Positions 35,293 to 45,746 are shown, counted from the first letter of the stretch. The stretch is 64,000 bases of DNA from Dyadobacter sp. CECT 9275 (GCF_907164905.1 NZ_CAJRAF010000001.1:903001-967000), one strand, 5' to 3'. A program made the numbers and translations. The notes: a model not told the origin generated them from the letters alone.

Positions 35293-37767
35293 TTATTTGT
35301 ATTGCAGGAACGCGGTTGCTTCGCAGTTTTTACTCGCTTTGAAACGGATCCAGCGGGCTTGGAAATTCTTGGCGAAATCGAAATGAAAGGTATCCCCCGG
35401 TGCGACGGTTACCTCCTTGAACTTCATCCATGAGCCATCACCCACCGGGTCCGCTTCGATGGTAAAAGTTACGGCGGCGGACGACCGGTGTGAAAGTTTC
35501 AGATTGCGCTGATTGTAAAACCCGATCAAGTAGGGATCGGACGGCACTCCGGCCTCAACCCGTGCATTCTTCCAGGGGCCTCCCTGGCCGGTGGGTTTTC
35601 CCAATTTCCAAAGGTCGTCAATGGCACCCGCCCAAACAGCAGCTTTTTTATCGTCCGAAACAATGATATGTTCATTAGAAAGCGCCTGATCGATATCAAT
35701 ACCCGTTAGTATCAGCAATCCGCGGTAGGATGCATAGTCGTTTATTCTGAAATGGTGCGAAGCAACCGGACGGATCTTGGCATAACCATCAGCATTTTCC
35801 GCGGGCAACTCGTAAAATGTCCCGTGGCAATTCAGCAGATCTCTTTCCGTAGCTACCTCGCGGCATATCCTGAGTGCGGCATCATTGGTAAGCTGAGAGA
35901 ACGACTGATCCCCTAGTGGCAGCCGCCATCTTCTACCTTTTTCATCCACTATCAGTGCGGAGGATTCATCCAGGGTGACCACCTTTTCAGTTATGGCAAA
36001 TTTGTCTTTGATAAAGCGGGTATCGTCCGGCTTGGTTTGTGGCTCCAGTTTCATTTCAGCGGAAAGTTCGTAGTAGCCGACGTCGGTGGATGTACCCTTC
36101 ACATAATGCTGAGCTACCATCCCTAGTTTACGCTGATCTTTGCCAAGACCATAAATAAGGCCGCCTGATGTTTCGGAACGGGTTACGGCAGTTAATCCCT
36201 TGAAGATTTTGTCAGCGGAAATATTGCGCTTTTCGGTTGCTGAATAGGAGAAGTGAGCCGTAACCCTGGTATCCTTATCACTCCTGACCCTGACCCATTC
36301 ACCGCTATCCTGAGTTGCAAATCCTAAATTTGCAGCCTCACCCGCTGCTAAGGTCAGAGAAGTAAGGCGTTGCCATTTATTATTCCCGGTTTTGTCTACC
36401 TCAAAGGTTAATGTAATCGCTTGTTCTCCATGATTCTGTACCCATGCAGAGCGCTGCGCCCATCCTGAAAAAAGGAACGGTTCGGAAATCTCATCTGCTT
36501 TTACAGACTCGTTCAGCCAGACAGCCCCTTCTGCTGTGTTCGGGCCCAGCAGATCCGGCTGATGCAAAGGCGTGAACCACAGGTTGGAATTGGATTGTCC
36601 GGGCCCTTCGATGCCGCCCTTGGCATTTCTTTTGTTCAGAAATTCTTTCTGGGCGGAATCGTCGCAGCCAAAAACAAGCTGGTTGTTCCAGCGGGCAAAA
36701 TCACCGATCACCTTGAGGTACGCGGTTCTGGGGCGGATACCTGCGGTATTTTCAGAAGTGAAAGTAGCCGGGAATTTCCAGAATAGTCCGTGCATCGTCA
36801 TCAGGTAGTCGGGTTTTGTACTGGTTCCGATGTCGCGTATCCTGGGCCATTCGGTGTTCCAGCCATGCGCGCCGTCATAGCTGTGGCTAGCCTTTGGCAA
36901 CCTGAAAAACGTCCATTTTCCCTGATCACGCACCCCCAGCAGTACTGATTTATGATCCCAGCCCGTTGCCCAGATCGCATCTTTTGCCGGATTTTTATTG
37001 CCATATATACCGCCCGGTCCGGTAACTTCCACAAACTGGTTGCGGCGTACCAGCTTCCAGCTTTTCCCATCCCATTCGGACAAGGAACCAGATTTGATAT
37101 CAAATTGCTTAAGTGCTTCCGGGCCCGATTCGCCGTTGTTGGAATATACCATTACGCCCTGCCCTGAATACAGTCCTTTTCCGTGGGCTCCTGGGAGCAA
37201 TGATGTTTCGGAGTTAAAGGAGGTATCTTCTCCTTTTTTTACCCTTACATTTCCATCCTGGTACAGCAGCTTGGGTGTCAGTGTTTTTACATCAACTTCA
37301 TAAAAGCCTTCCTCCATTGTACCATAATAAATCTTTCCGGTTGGGTCTGTAAGGTGTCTGGCATTCCCTGTATGCCTGCCGGGCATCACGGAATATGGAA
37401 TTGTTCTGATATTTCTTTGTGCATCAATAGCATAAGGGCCAATGAAAAGCTGGTTGCTTTCCTGGTGGATCATCCGGTTTGCCGGCGTGCCCCCGATACT
37501 TTCATCCCGGATGATCTGTTTCAGATCCGGCGTGATCTCATATAGTTTGTCGGAGGAGCCGAAGGGTAAATGCGGGCCGTACGTGATCACCCATAACCTC
37601 CCGGCCCAGGGTACCACAGCACCCGTGCCACATTCTCCTTCGTTGTTGTACATCGCCAGGTGCGGATAGATACCACTGAAAGAGCGGCCCGTAGGACCGA
37701 CTTCCTTTTTTTGGCCGAGGCAGATCTGGGAGATCGTAATCAGTAACGGTAGGATTATTTTTTTCAT
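35293..37767 (-). CDS. Secreted protein of unknown function in PUL 2
   Basis: An 824-residue exported protein (signal MKKIILPLLITISQICLGQ). I do not recognise a family. Residues about 30-400 show repeated short blocks with W/Y/G-rich beta strands (LWVITYGPHLPFGSSDKLYE, KIYYGTMEEGFYEVD, IWATGWDHKSVLLGVR), suggesting a beta propeller. Later comes a duplicated beta-sandwich-like block: FEVDKTGNNKWQRLTSLTLA near 470 and FTIEADPVGDGSWMKFKEVT near 775, each followed by a W-(V/I)-R-(V/F) strand. It directly follows the PUL 2 susD gene, so surface glycan binding or cleavage is the likely role. Confidence 0.7.
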   Translation of the reverse strand: MKKIILPLLITISQICLGQKKEVGPTGRSFSGIYPHLAMYNNEGECGTGAVVPWAGRLWVITYGPHLPFGSSDKLYEITPDLKQIIRDESIGGTPANRMIHQESNQLFIGPYAIDAQRNIRTIPYSVMPGRHTGNARHLTDPTGKIYYGTMEEGFYEVDVKTLTPKLLYQDGNVRVKKGEDTSFNSETSLLPGAHGKGLYSGQGVMVYSNNGESGPEALKQFDIKSGSLSEWDGKSWKLVRRNQFVEVTGPGGIYGNKNPAKDAIWATGWDHKSVLLGVRDQGKWTFFRLPKASHSYDGAHGWNTEWPRIRDIGTSTKPDYLMTMHGLFWKFPATFTSENTAGIRPRTAYLKVIGDFARWNNQLVFGCDDSAQKEFLNKRNAKGGIEGPGQSNSNLWFTPLHQPDLLGPNTAEGAVWLNESVKADEISEPFLFSGWAQRSAWVQNHGEQAITLTFEVDKTGNNKWQRLTSLTLAAGEAANLGFATQDSGEWVRVRSDKDTRVTAHFSYSATEKRNISADKIFKGLTAVTRSETSGGLIYGLGKDQRKLGMVAQHYVKGTSTDVGYYELSAEMKLEPQTKPDDTRFIKDKFAITEKVVTLDESSALIVDEKGRRWRLPLGDQSFSQLTNDAALRICREVATERDLLNCHGTFYELPAENADGYAKIRPVASHHFRINDYASYRGLLILTGIDIDQALSNEHIIVSDDKKAAVWAGAIDDLWKLGKPTGQGGPWKNARVEAGVPSDPYLIGFYNQRNLKLSHRSSAAVTFTIEADPVGDGSWMKFKEVTVAPGDTFHFDFAKNFQARWIRFKASKNCEATAFLQYK

Positions 37768-37874
37768 GAAAAAGCAATATTTAATAAATGTAGTGATCGT
37801 TCAGCCATCGCAAGTGTGCGGGGAAGTCTGCAAACGGTGGCTGAACAGGGTACGGTTAAAGGGGCCCGATATAT

Positions 37875-39563
37875 CTAATAATTAGGGTTCTGGATCAGGC
37901 CGCTTGTGAGTACTTCGGTTGAGGGAACCGGCCAGAGGTACTGCCGGGTTGCATCAAACTTCCGGATGGCGATCTGCTTGATGAGCCCTGCGTCATACAT
38001 GGGCGAAAAATCGGCAACGCCGTCTTCATCAATGGAAGGAGTCTGAGGGAAGAACCACAGTCCTTTCTGAACGATCTTTTTGCGCAGGTCATCTGGTTCC
38101 AGCAATCCGTAATTAATTTTATTCAATACTTTTTCCGCGAGTTTCCAGCGGATAATATCCATGTAACGGACACCCTCCATCGCAAATTCCATCCGCCTTT
38201 CGGTGCGTACAATTTTTCTCAACTCGGCGGGGTTGGTGATGTTCACGGCCGGATAGGATGTCGTTGCAGTGTAAGCCACACCATATGCTCTTGCCCTGAC
38301 AGTATTGATCGCATTCAGTACCGTCTGATCAATATCGCCTAATTCTATTTTTGCTTCGGCATACATGAGCAGTACATCGGCATACCTGATAATGATTTTA
38401 TCAGGCTCCACCTGCCAGGAATTCAGAAGCCAGTCGCCGTCCACTCCTTTTTTCCATACCAGCCCGTTGTAGGAGGCATATTGAGCAACAGACCGGGTAT
38501 CTTTATTATCAACCAGGGTGTTATCGGATGTTTTTCTCACTTTGACGGAATCGGGGTGGGGCTGGTACATGAATCCGAGAAATGGCGTCTGAAACTCAAC
38601 GATGGTGGCTGCACAACGTGGATCGCGGTTCTGGAAGGGCTTATGTGGATCAAACAGCGGAGACTCGTCTATAGGCAATCCATCTTTACAGAGATAAGCA
38701 CAAAATAAATCCCACGAAGGGACTTTGGCCGCATATCCGCCTGCGTTTCTGGTAACGTAATTCTGACAATCGCCCTGGGTAACTTTCAGGGTAATGGAGC
38801 GGGGAAGGCTGAAAATGCTTTCGACAGAGTTTTTTGTTTTAGATAAAAATAGGTCAGAAAAGCTGGGATGAAGCTTGTATGCGGTGCTTTCTATACAAGC
38901 CTTGGCGGCATCACGGGCAACGGCCCAGTCGCCCATCTGCAGAGCGATACGCGCTTTCATGGCCAGAGCAGCACCCGATGTTGCACGCAGCAGCTCGTTG
39001 GAAGCATAGGTTTTTTTTAAATGAGCCGCAGCAAAATCAAAATCCTCATAAATGGATTTCAGAATGACTTGTTTATCCGTCTGTTTCATTTGAAGGGCTT
39101 CTTCAATATCTACCTGTTTGTCCAGGTAAACAACATTGCCATAATGAGATATCAGCCGGGAGTATTGGGCGGCACGGATGAAACGGGCTTCGCCGGTATA
39201 ACGGGCAATAAGATCCGGAGAAAGATTTTCCTGCGCTCTGCTGATACTCTGGATGACGATATTGGCTCTGGCAATGGCCTTATAGGTGTTGGTCCACCAG
39301 GTTTTTACAAAGTCAGTTTCACCGTTCAGGGTTGCACTGGTAATAGGGGTGGTGGCATCGCGGTACATCCAGTCGTCGGTCCAGTCGTCCTGGTCTTTCA
39401 TCCAGAATGCATCTTTGTACAAGCCGTTTAATGACATTTCGATTTCTTCGGAATTGGAGTTCCAGGTTTCGCCGGAACCATCCGAAAGAGGAACGAGGTT
39501 GAGATCACCACAGGAAGAGGCGGATATCAACAACAAGAAAAGTATAAAAATATGAGGTTTCAT
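37875..39563 (-). CDS. SusD/RagB-family glycan-binding lipoprotein (PUL 2)
   Basis: A 562-residue lipoprotein; the signal ends SASSC with Cys18 as the lipid site. Family features include YTGEARFIRAAQYSRLISHY in the N-terminal helical part, and IIRYADVLLMYAEAKIELGD plus VRTERRMEFAMEGVRYMDII near the C-terminus. It partners the SusC protein encoded 12 bases upstream and is longer than the PUL 1 SusD by about 60 residues. Confidence 0.93.
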   Translation of the reverse strand: MKPHIFILFLLLISASSCGDLNLVPLSDGSGETWNSNSEEIEMSLNGLYKDAFWMKDQDDWTDDWMYRDATTPITSATLNGETDFVKTWWTNTYKAIARANIVIQSISRAQENLSPDLIARYTGEARFIRAAQYSRLISHYGNVVYLDKQVDIEEALQMKQTDKQVILKSIYEDFDFAAAHLKKTYASNELLRATSGAALAMKARIALQMGDWAVARDAAKACIESTAYKLHPSFSDLFLSKTKNSVESIFSLPRSITLKVTQGDCQNYVTRNAGGYAAKVPSWDLFCAYLCKDGLPIDESPLFDPHKPFQNRDPRCAATIVEFQTPFLGFMYQPHPDSVKVRKTSDNTLVDNKDTRSVAQYASYNGLVWKKGVDGDWLLNSWQVEPDKIIIRYADVLLMYAEAKIELGDIDQTVLNAINTVRARAYGVAYTATTSYPAVNITNPAELRKIVRTERRMEFAMEGVRYMDIIRWKLAEKVLNKINYGLLEPDDLRKKIVQKGLWFFPQTPSIDEDGVADFSPMYDAGLIKQIAIRKFDATRQYLWPVPSTEVLTSGLIQNPNY

Positions 39564-39575
39564 TGCGTATCGGGA

Positions 39576-42500
39576 TTAGAATTTGATGGAAGCACCAAAC
39601 ACAAAAGAGGTGGTGATAGGATAGGTGAAAGAGCCCATTTCGGGATCCCAGCCTTTGGGGAAACGATGCGCCGAGAAAAGATCAGTGACGGTGCTGTATA
39701 ACCTTAAACCCTGTATACGGATCTTTTCCGTGAGGTGGCGGGGTACCTGATAGGACAGGCTGATGTTTTTCAGTCGCAGATAACCTCCGTTGATTAGCCA
39801 GAAATCCGACATCGCGAAGTTGTTTCCTGCCGAGGTGTTAGTATACCGGGGATATTTGGCGGCAAGGTTTTGCGCATCGGTATTATACCTGCTCCACGAC
39901 TGCCCGTCGAGTATCTCAGGAAAATTACCATAGTTTTCAAGCAATGGCTGTACCATGGAGGTACTGATGCGGGAATTCTGCTTTCCTACACCCTGCAAGA
40001 CCACCGAGAGATCAAAGTTTTTATAACTTGCTCCCAGGTTTGCTCCGAAAATCAGCCGGGGTAATGAACCGCCCAGTAAGACACGGTCATATTCAGGCGA
40101 TATTTTGCCGTCGGGCTTTCCTTCGGGGCCGCTGATGTCCTGGTAACGGATATCTCCAGGTCGGACGTTGGTATTCAGCTTAGCTGAGTTGTCCACTTCA
40201 TCCTGCGTCTGATACAGGCCCATGGCTTTGTATCCATACCACTCGTTAAACTGACTTCCCATTTTTTTGATCTGGTCACCCAGAAAAACGGTACCGCCAA
40301 GGTCGCCCATTTTGGATACAAAGTCCGAAAGGTTAAAAGAGAACCGATAGCCAACATCCCCAGCCTTGTCGTTCCAGCCCACCTGCATTTCCCAACCGGT
40401 AGTATACATTTTCCCGGTGTTCTGGTCCGGATTGTCAAACCCGATATAATCCGGAATCTCAAGTTCCAGGAGCATGTCTTTAGTAGTTTTTTTATAATAA
40501 TCAGCGGTCAGCTTAAGGCGGTCATTGAAGAAATTAACGTCCAGCCCCATGTCAAACGACTGCGTGGTTTCCCATGAGATATCCCTGATCGCATATTGGT
40601 ATTGTGCCGCAGCCTGGGCCGAAACGGCTGTATTTCCCTTGTAAAAAAGTGAGCTGTTTTCAAAGGAGAGCAGGGCTTGGTATGGATAATTTCCGATACG
40701 TTCGTTACCCAGCGAGCCCCAGGAAGCTCTTACCTTGAGGAAAGATAATACCTGGTTTTTAGGCATGAAATTTTCCTCGGAGATAACCCAGCCAGCTGAA
40801 ACAGATGGGAATGACCCCCAACGATACCCGGGAGCAAATCTTGAGGAACCGTCGAAACGGACATTTGCCTGAAAGAGATACTTGTCTTTGTAATTATACA
40901 TCACCCTGCCAAACCAGGAACGGTAAGCATTTTCGAAAGCATTTCCGCCGTTATCGCGGAATTCCAGAGGTCCCAGATTCAGATAGGGATAGTTGGTCAG
41001 GATATATTGCCCACGGGATGCCGAGAGATCTTCGTTGAAAGCATGGTAATACTCGTATCCCGCCAGAAGGTCAAGATGATGGCTGCCAAGCTGTTTGGAA
41101 TAATTGGCCAGGAACTGAGTGGTATACCGGTAATTATCTTTTCTGGTTTCGGCCAGTTTGGTTTCTGTGCCGCCTTCCAGGTACCCGGCTATGTTACCCG
41201 GATTGTTCCAGGAGGTATAAGGGATTTTCTTTGTGAAATATTTGGCCTTGTCAAAATTCAGGAAGGGGGATAGTATACCTGAAAATTTCAATCCTTCAAT
41301 AGGCGAAAAGTCGAGGCTGAGCTTACCCCCAACCTGATTATACCATTCCTTGTTAGCACCACCGTATTTTAAAAGCCCGTAAATATTGGCTCCGTCTTTG
41401 CCCGCTCCCACGCGCCCGTCGGACCACATGGCGGCGTAGATAGGTGGTGCAACGTTCATGCGGTTGATGGGGTCGGTTACGGGCTGGTCAACCAATGTCC
41501 GTTTAAAGTTGATATCAATACTGGCCGAGAGATACTTGGTAATGGTGACATCGTTGTTCACCCGGGCAGTGATTCGTTCGTAGGTCCGGTTATCATAAAG
41601 GGCATCGCTTTTGTCGTAGCCAAGAGATACCCGCGATTTCAATGCTTTTCCGGCAGCGGAAATACTCAGGATGTGGCTGCGGCGTGGAGCAGTATTGTTA
41701 AGTATCAGCCGTTTCCAGTCGGTGTTAGGATACTGATCGGGGTTTTCGGCGTGGAGAGCCGGATAATTGGTGATCAGATCTTTGCTATATGTTGGATACT
41801 CGTTTGAATTGTTACCGTTGTCATTCCATCTCAGCTCGTTGGTAAGCTGCATAAAACGTTGGGCATTTACATATTTGGGCAATTTGGTAGGTTTATCTAA
41901 GCCATACTCCACCGTATAATCCAGATTGAGTTGACCTTCTTTTGCTCTTTTGGTAGTAACCAGTATCACGCCTGCCGCAGCCCGGGAGCCGTAGATAGAC
42001 GCAGAGGCGGCATCTTTCAATACCGAAATGTTGTCAACATCATTAGGATTAATCGAATTGATATCGTCCACAGGAACACCATCCAGTATGATAAGTGGGT
42101 TGGCGCCTGCATCCGTGATGGTTGTAATTCCCCTGACACGGATGGTGGCAGTAGCACCCGGCGCATTGTTATTGCGGGTAACCATTACCCCCGGCATAGC
42201 CCCCTGGAGAGCCTGAGAAATCTGGGTCGTTTTGCGGGTAGCAAGGGCATCTCCCTGCATGGAAGAGACCGAACCGGTTAGATCTTTTTTCTGCACGGTT
42301 CCGTATCCTACCACCACCACCTCTTCCAAGGCTTTGGTATCCACTTTGAGTGTCACATCAATGGCAGTTCGTTTGCCTATGATTATCTCCTGCGGGATGT
42401 ATCCAACGAATGAGAAAATCAGGACGTTGTCGCCTTCGGGCAGATCCAGGGTATATTTTCCATCCTTTGAGGTAGTGGTACCTCTGGATGAACCGCGCAA

Positions 42501-42980
42501 GACGATATTGACTCCGGGCAAAGGTTCACCGGCTTCGTCAGTGACCGTACCGTTGATGGTCCGTTCGTTGCTGGAGGAAGGCTGGGCCGGATCCTGTGAC
42601 TTTTTTTGCTGAGGGGCGGGTTCCAGCTTTCGGAGTACGATCTGCTTCTCAAGTACAATGTAAGTAATGTTAAGGGGAAGCAGTAAATTGTCGAGAACAT
42701 CCACAAGCTTTTCATTCTTTGCATGAACCGAAACGATCTGCTCCCTGGATACGACTTTGGAATTGTAGCTGATCCTGATTCCTGTAGTTTTGCTGATCTC
42801 ACTTAATACGGTACGCAGGGGGGTATCTTTAGAAGAAATATGGATCCTGTGGTTCAGCATTTCCTGGGCGGAGGATTTTCCCCATACTACGCTGGTCAGA
42901 AAAAAGACCATGAAAATCTGGACAGTAGAAATTTTCATTATCGTATGCCACTGTTTGGCAGTGATTAAAGTTTTTTTCAT
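39576..42980 (-). CDS. SusC/RagA TonB-dependent transducer with STN domain (PUL 2)
   Basis: An 1134-residue outer-membrane transporter. After a long signal region come an STN domain (about 45-118: TPLRTVLSEISKTTGIRISY, KLVDVLDNLLLPLNITYIVL), the regulatory-like domain (TINGTVTDEAGEPLPGVNIV), EEVVVVGYGTVQKKDLTGSV, the plug (VLKDAASASIYGSRAAAGVI) and the barrel. The STN domain is the signalling domain that contacts a FecR-type anti-sigma factor, and such a gene lies directly upstream. Import of a glycan would thus raise transcription of its own locus. An in-frame ATG 14 codons later (MKISTVQIFMVFFL) is an alternative start with a tidier signal peptide. Confidence 0.95.
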   Translation of the reverse strand: MKKTLITAKQWHTIMKISTVQIFMVFFLTSVVWGKSSAQEMLNHRIHISSKDTPLRTVLSEISKTTGIRISYNSKVVSREQIVSVHAKNEKLVDVLDNLLLPLNITYIVLEKQIVLRKLEPAPQQKKSQDPAQPSSSNERTINGTVTDEAGEPLPGVNIVLRGSSRGTTTSKDGKYTLDLPEGDNVLIFSFVGYIPQEIIIGKRTAIDVTLKVDTKALEEVVVVGYGTVQKKDLTGSVSSMQGDALATRKTTQISQALQGAMPGVMVTRNNNAPGATATIRVRGITTITDAGANPLIILDGVPVDDINSINPNDVDNISVLKDAASASIYGSRAAAGVILVTTKRAKEGQLNLDYTVEYGLDKPTKLPKYVNAQRFMQLTNELRWNDNGNNSNEYPTYSKDLITNYPALHAENPDQYPNTDWKRLILNNTAPRRSHILSISAAGKALKSRVSLGYDKSDALYDNRTYERITARVNNDVTITKYLSASIDINFKRTLVDQPVTDPINRMNVAPPIYAAMWSDGRVGAGKDGANIYGLLKYGGANKEWYNQVGGKLSLDFSPIEGLKFSGILSPFLNFDKAKYFTKKIPYTSWNNPGNIAGYLEGGTETKLAETRKDNYRYTTQFLANYSKQLGSHHLDLLAGYEYYHAFNEDLSASRGQYILTNYPYLNLGPLEFRDNGGNAFENAYRSWFGRVMYNYKDKYLFQANVRFDGSSRFAPGYRWGSFPSVSAGWVISEENFMPKNQVLSFLKVRASWGSLGNERIGNYPYQALLSFENSSLFYKGNTAVSAQAAAQYQYAIRDISWETTQSFDMGLDVNFFNDRLKLTADYYKKTTKDMLLELEIPDYIGFDNPDQNTGKMYTTGWEMQVGWNDKAGDVGYRFSFNLSDFVSKMGDLGGTVFLGDQIKKMGSQFNEWYGYKAMGLYQTQDEVDNSAKLNTNVRPGDIRYQDISGPEGKPDGKISPEYDRVLLGGSLPRLIFGANLGASYKNFDLSVVLQGVGKQNSRISTSMVQPLLENYGNFPEILDGQSWSRYNTDAQNLAAKYPRYTNTSAGNNFAMSDFWLINGGYLRLKNISLSYQVPRHLTEKIRIQGLRLYSTVTDLFSAHRFPKGWDPEMGSFTYPITTSFVFGASIKF

Positions 42981-43156
42981 ACATTTAATTGTTTTTGAAT
43001 AATTAGAAAGGCAAAAACAGACCCGTGCGTCCCTTTCGAGGACGCCTTGTCATGATCTGGCATGGGGGTAAAGGGCTGGTCGTGGTGCGAACACGGCTGG
43101 CTCTTTTTTCGGAAATCAGGTGGGAATGGTATACTTTATTAGCATAGGAAGATGGT

Positions 43157-44245
43157 TTAGAGATTACAGCCTTTTGTATTAATAATGATGCGGGCGCCTT
43201 CCACACGGTAACTGGTAGAAGGGCCAATAGCACCGCAGATGATTTTCAGTTTTTCGAATAAAGGCTCGTCGGCAAAGGTAGTGGTGAGAAAACAGTCGGA
43301 TAATAATGCTTCATTTGCTTCAATAGTGACATCGTAGCGCTTGGACAGTGTCCTGAAAATTTCGGTTACATGGGCGTCATTAAAGGAGTAAGTGGTCTCC
43401 GTAGCAGGTACCATCACCGACATGGTCGCTGGTTTCACATCCATCCTGATCAATGAAAGCGCACTTCGGTTGAATATAGCCTGTTGATTGGGTATCAGGT
43501 CAATAGATGCTTTCATCCCGTTTTTGCCGGTGTTAGCAGAAACCGACACCTTTCCTGTTTTGACTACCACGGCAAGGTCGGGCTGGTTGTCAAAAGCTCT
43601 TACCGTAAAACTCGTTCCCAGAACTTTAGTAGTAAGTTCACGGCTATGGACTAAGAAAGGCAGGTTCTTGTTTTTAATCACTTCAAAAAACGCCTGTCCT
43701 GATAAGCGGACCTCCCGGGTTTTGGTGTTGAAAGTTTTCGGGTAGCTGATTTTACTTCCGGGTTGCAGCAATACCGTACTTCCATCCGGCAATGCAACCG
43801 GCATTATTTTGTTGCCTTCATTCCGCTTTTCCAGCATTACAACAGCAGGGAGGGAGTGTGCTGCCGAGGATACCCCGCGGAGCTGAGGTTGTTTGAAAAA
43901 AATGTACCATCCGCTGATCAGCAAAACCGTAATACTTGCAGCTGCGGAAAGCGGCAGAAGCCAGTTGCGAGACGGCGCTGATTTTTCACCGGTGCGCTGG
44001 CGAATATTTTTCAAAGTATTTTCGATAACCTGCTCCTCAAAGTCAGGTGCAAAACCTTCCTCGGAGGAGGCGGTTGCGAGCAGTATTTCCCGGGCGCTTG
44101 TGGCTATCACCAACTGAGACGGATTGAGCTGCAACCGGCGGGTCCAGTCGGCCTGGGGATCGGCAAAGCCACCGTTTTTTACCCAAATCCGGAAAGAAAC
44201 GTCGGACAGGTAGTCTTCTATCTTGTAATTTAAAAAGTCCTTCAT
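43157..44245 (-). CDS. FecR-family anti-sigma factor
   Basis: A 362-residue inner-membrane protein. Residues 1-94 are cytoplasmic and would hold the sigma factor; a single membrane segment follows (WLLPLSAAASITVLLISGWY, about 95-117); the FecR domain is at about 145-245 (LPDGSTVLLQPGSKISYPKT, LSGQAFFEV); the C-terminal 75 residues are the DUF4974 domain that meets the STN domain of the receptor. It sits between the sigma and susC genes, the standard order. Confidence 0.93.
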   Translation of the reverse strand: MKDFLNYKIEDYLSDVSFRIWVKNGGFADPQADWTRRLQLNPSQLVIATSAREILLATASSEEGFAPDFEEQVIENTLKNIRQRTGEKSAPSRNWLLPLSAAASITVLLISGWYIFFKQPQLRGVSSAAHSLPAVVMLEKRNEGNKIMPVALPDGSTVLLQPGSKISYPKTFNTKTREVRLSGQAFFEVIKNKNLPFLVHSRELTTKVLGTSFTVRAFDNQPDLAVVVKTGKVSVSANTGKNGMKASIDLIPNQQAIFNRSALSLIRMDVKPATMSVMVPATETTYSFNDAHVTEIFRTLSKRYDVTIEANEALLSDCFLTTTFADEPLFEKLKIICGAIGPSTSYRVEGARIIINTKGCNL

Positions 44246-44327
44246 GGAATTTCACAATACTTTGTATAAGCAGTAGCGAGGAGTTCCGAAGGTTATACTG
44301 TTTTTAACAGATATTTTTTTGAAATAT

Positions 44328-44933
44328 TCAGGGAAGTGTAAAACTGAACCACAGGATCAGCAGCGATACGATAGATTGGCCGGGAATTAATTCCCTCAGA
44401 GCGTCAAGCGCTTCATGGATGAGGTTTGTGGCGGTCTGGTATTTAATACCCATCACCTCCGCGATTTCATTGTTGCTGAGGTTTTCGTAAAATTTCAGAT
44501 AAATTACTTCCTTACGCTTTTTGGATAAGCTGTTGATCAGCTTGTTCAATACCCTAACCCGATAGGCTTCATTTTCATTTTCAATTAATCTTTCCTCAAT
44601 TGAAAAATCGATACAAAAAGGAGAAAACAGATCGTCGTCTACGGGTTCCGAAAAAACCTCTTTTTTTAAAGATCCAATAATTTTTCGCCTCAGGCAGGTA
44701 AAAAGATAGGGTCTTATCTCAGTAATCTGGCGAAGATTGGCGCGGTATTGCCACAACTGAATAAAGGTTTCCTGTATACAATCCTGTATCAGTTCATCAT
44801 TCCGGGCCATTTTTCTTCCGTAAAATGCAAGTGGCCGGGTGTATCGTCTCATGAGTTCGGTCAAAGCATCTTCGCTTCCGGATTGGAAGGAAGTCCAGAG
44901 ACTGGTTTCATTTAAATGACGAATAGTAGACAT
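44328..44933 (-). CDS. ECF RNA polymerase sigma factor
   Basis: A 201-residue sigma-70 family ECF factor. Region 2 is visible as LTELMRRYTRPLAFYGRKMA and DCIQETFIQLWQYRANL; region 4 as SLSKKRKEVIYLKFYENLSN and IAEVMGIKYQTATNLIHEAL. The ATG at 44933 is chosen because the open frame before it (to 45092) encodes a sequence unlike any sigma factor. It is followed by FecR and the STN-type SusC, so it drives PUL 2 on a surface signal. A promoter-like -7 box lies so close to this ATG that the message may have no leader. Confidence 0.92.
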   Translation of the reverse strand: MSTIRHLNETSLWTSFQSGSEDALTELMRRYTRPLAFYGRKMARNDELIQDCIQETFIQLWQYRANLRQITEIRPYLFTCLRRKIIGSLKKEVFSEPVDDDLFSPFCIDFSIEERLIENENEAYRVRVLNKLINSLSKKRKEVIYLKFYENLSNNEIAEVMGIKYQTATNLIHEALDALRELIPGQSIVSLLILWFSFTLP

Positions 44934-44936
44934 TAC

Positions 44937-44968
44937 CAAAGATAATTTTGTATTATTTAACCGGCAAG
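44937..44968 (-). promoter_or_regulatory. Promoter of the sigma/FecR genes
   Basis: On the minus strand CTTG (44968-44965) and TATCTTTG (44944-44937) are 20 bases apart, matching TTTG/TAnnTTTG except for one base. The predicted transcription start coincides with the start codon at 44933. Confidence 0.5.
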
Positions 44969-45174
44969 TTGTAAAGAAAAAATTAAAAAAGCATCTTACC
45001 CTGGCAGCCCTCAGGAATAAATTAGCTGAAGCAGTGATTAAACATGGCGATATTTTTTTATTTTTCACAGCTAAAATACTACCTATGATCAATTTTTATG
45101 ATCCGTCTGCATAATTCCATGAATAAATGGAAATATGTGTAGGGGATTGCAGCAATTAAATCGTCATAAAAAAA

Positions 45175-45194
45175 GCGGGCTCAAATGAGTCCGC
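45175..45194. terminator. Hairpin with flanking A and T runs
   Basis: GCGGGCTC (45175-45182) pairs with GAGTCCGC (45187-45194) with one G-T wobble. A seven-A run precedes it and TTTT follows, so it could stop transcription in either direction; on the minus strand the T-run is strongest. Confidence 0.6.
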
Positions 45195-45709
45195 ATTTTC
45201 AGATTACAGAATATAATTAAATTATTCCCGAGGGGAGGGAAACTTACAAGCTACCTTCCCCGGGAGTATCTTCCGGGTGTGCTTCATTTGTATCATTCTT
45301 CTTGCACTAATCAATTTTTTAGTGAGCTAATCGTACTACTTTGAGGTTGAGTGCTCCAATTCCAAAGACAGTAATTGTGCTTGCCGACCACTACTGGCGT
45401 TTGTATTTTTTAGCACCAAAATGCTGTTTCAGAGCCTTCAGATGCTAATATCTGCGAATAAAAATAATCAATTTAAAAGGTAATTCGGAGGCTTTGGCTA
45501 TTACTCATACTTATTCTTACGATAATCATAGCGGCCAGGTTTTATATATATATTATGTACCAATATGTATTAAAATATTGAAAGACAGGGAGCAAGCCGC
45601 CGTAGTAGCCCGGATATTTTTTGAATGATGATACGTCAGGAAAGAATGAATATCCCGGAGGCAGAAGGTCTTGTTGGGGGGAATGGAGAAAGGGGAAAAT
45701 GGAGGAAGT

Positions 45710-45746
45710 AAGAAATCTCCATGCTGGTTTGGCATGGAGATTTCTT
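45710..45746 (-). terminator. Terminator of the fucosidase cluster
   Basis: A 15-base perfect inverted repeat (45710-45724 with 45732-45746) around a 7-base loop begins 6 bases past the stop of the last fucosidase gene. Confidence 0.7.

Noticed and set aside
45320..45445. Remnant of a gene on the minus strand (AKKYKRQ, stop, STITVFGIGALNLKVVRLAH, stop)
   Set aside because: It is short, broken by a stop, has no start codon and no family that I can name; it could be chance.
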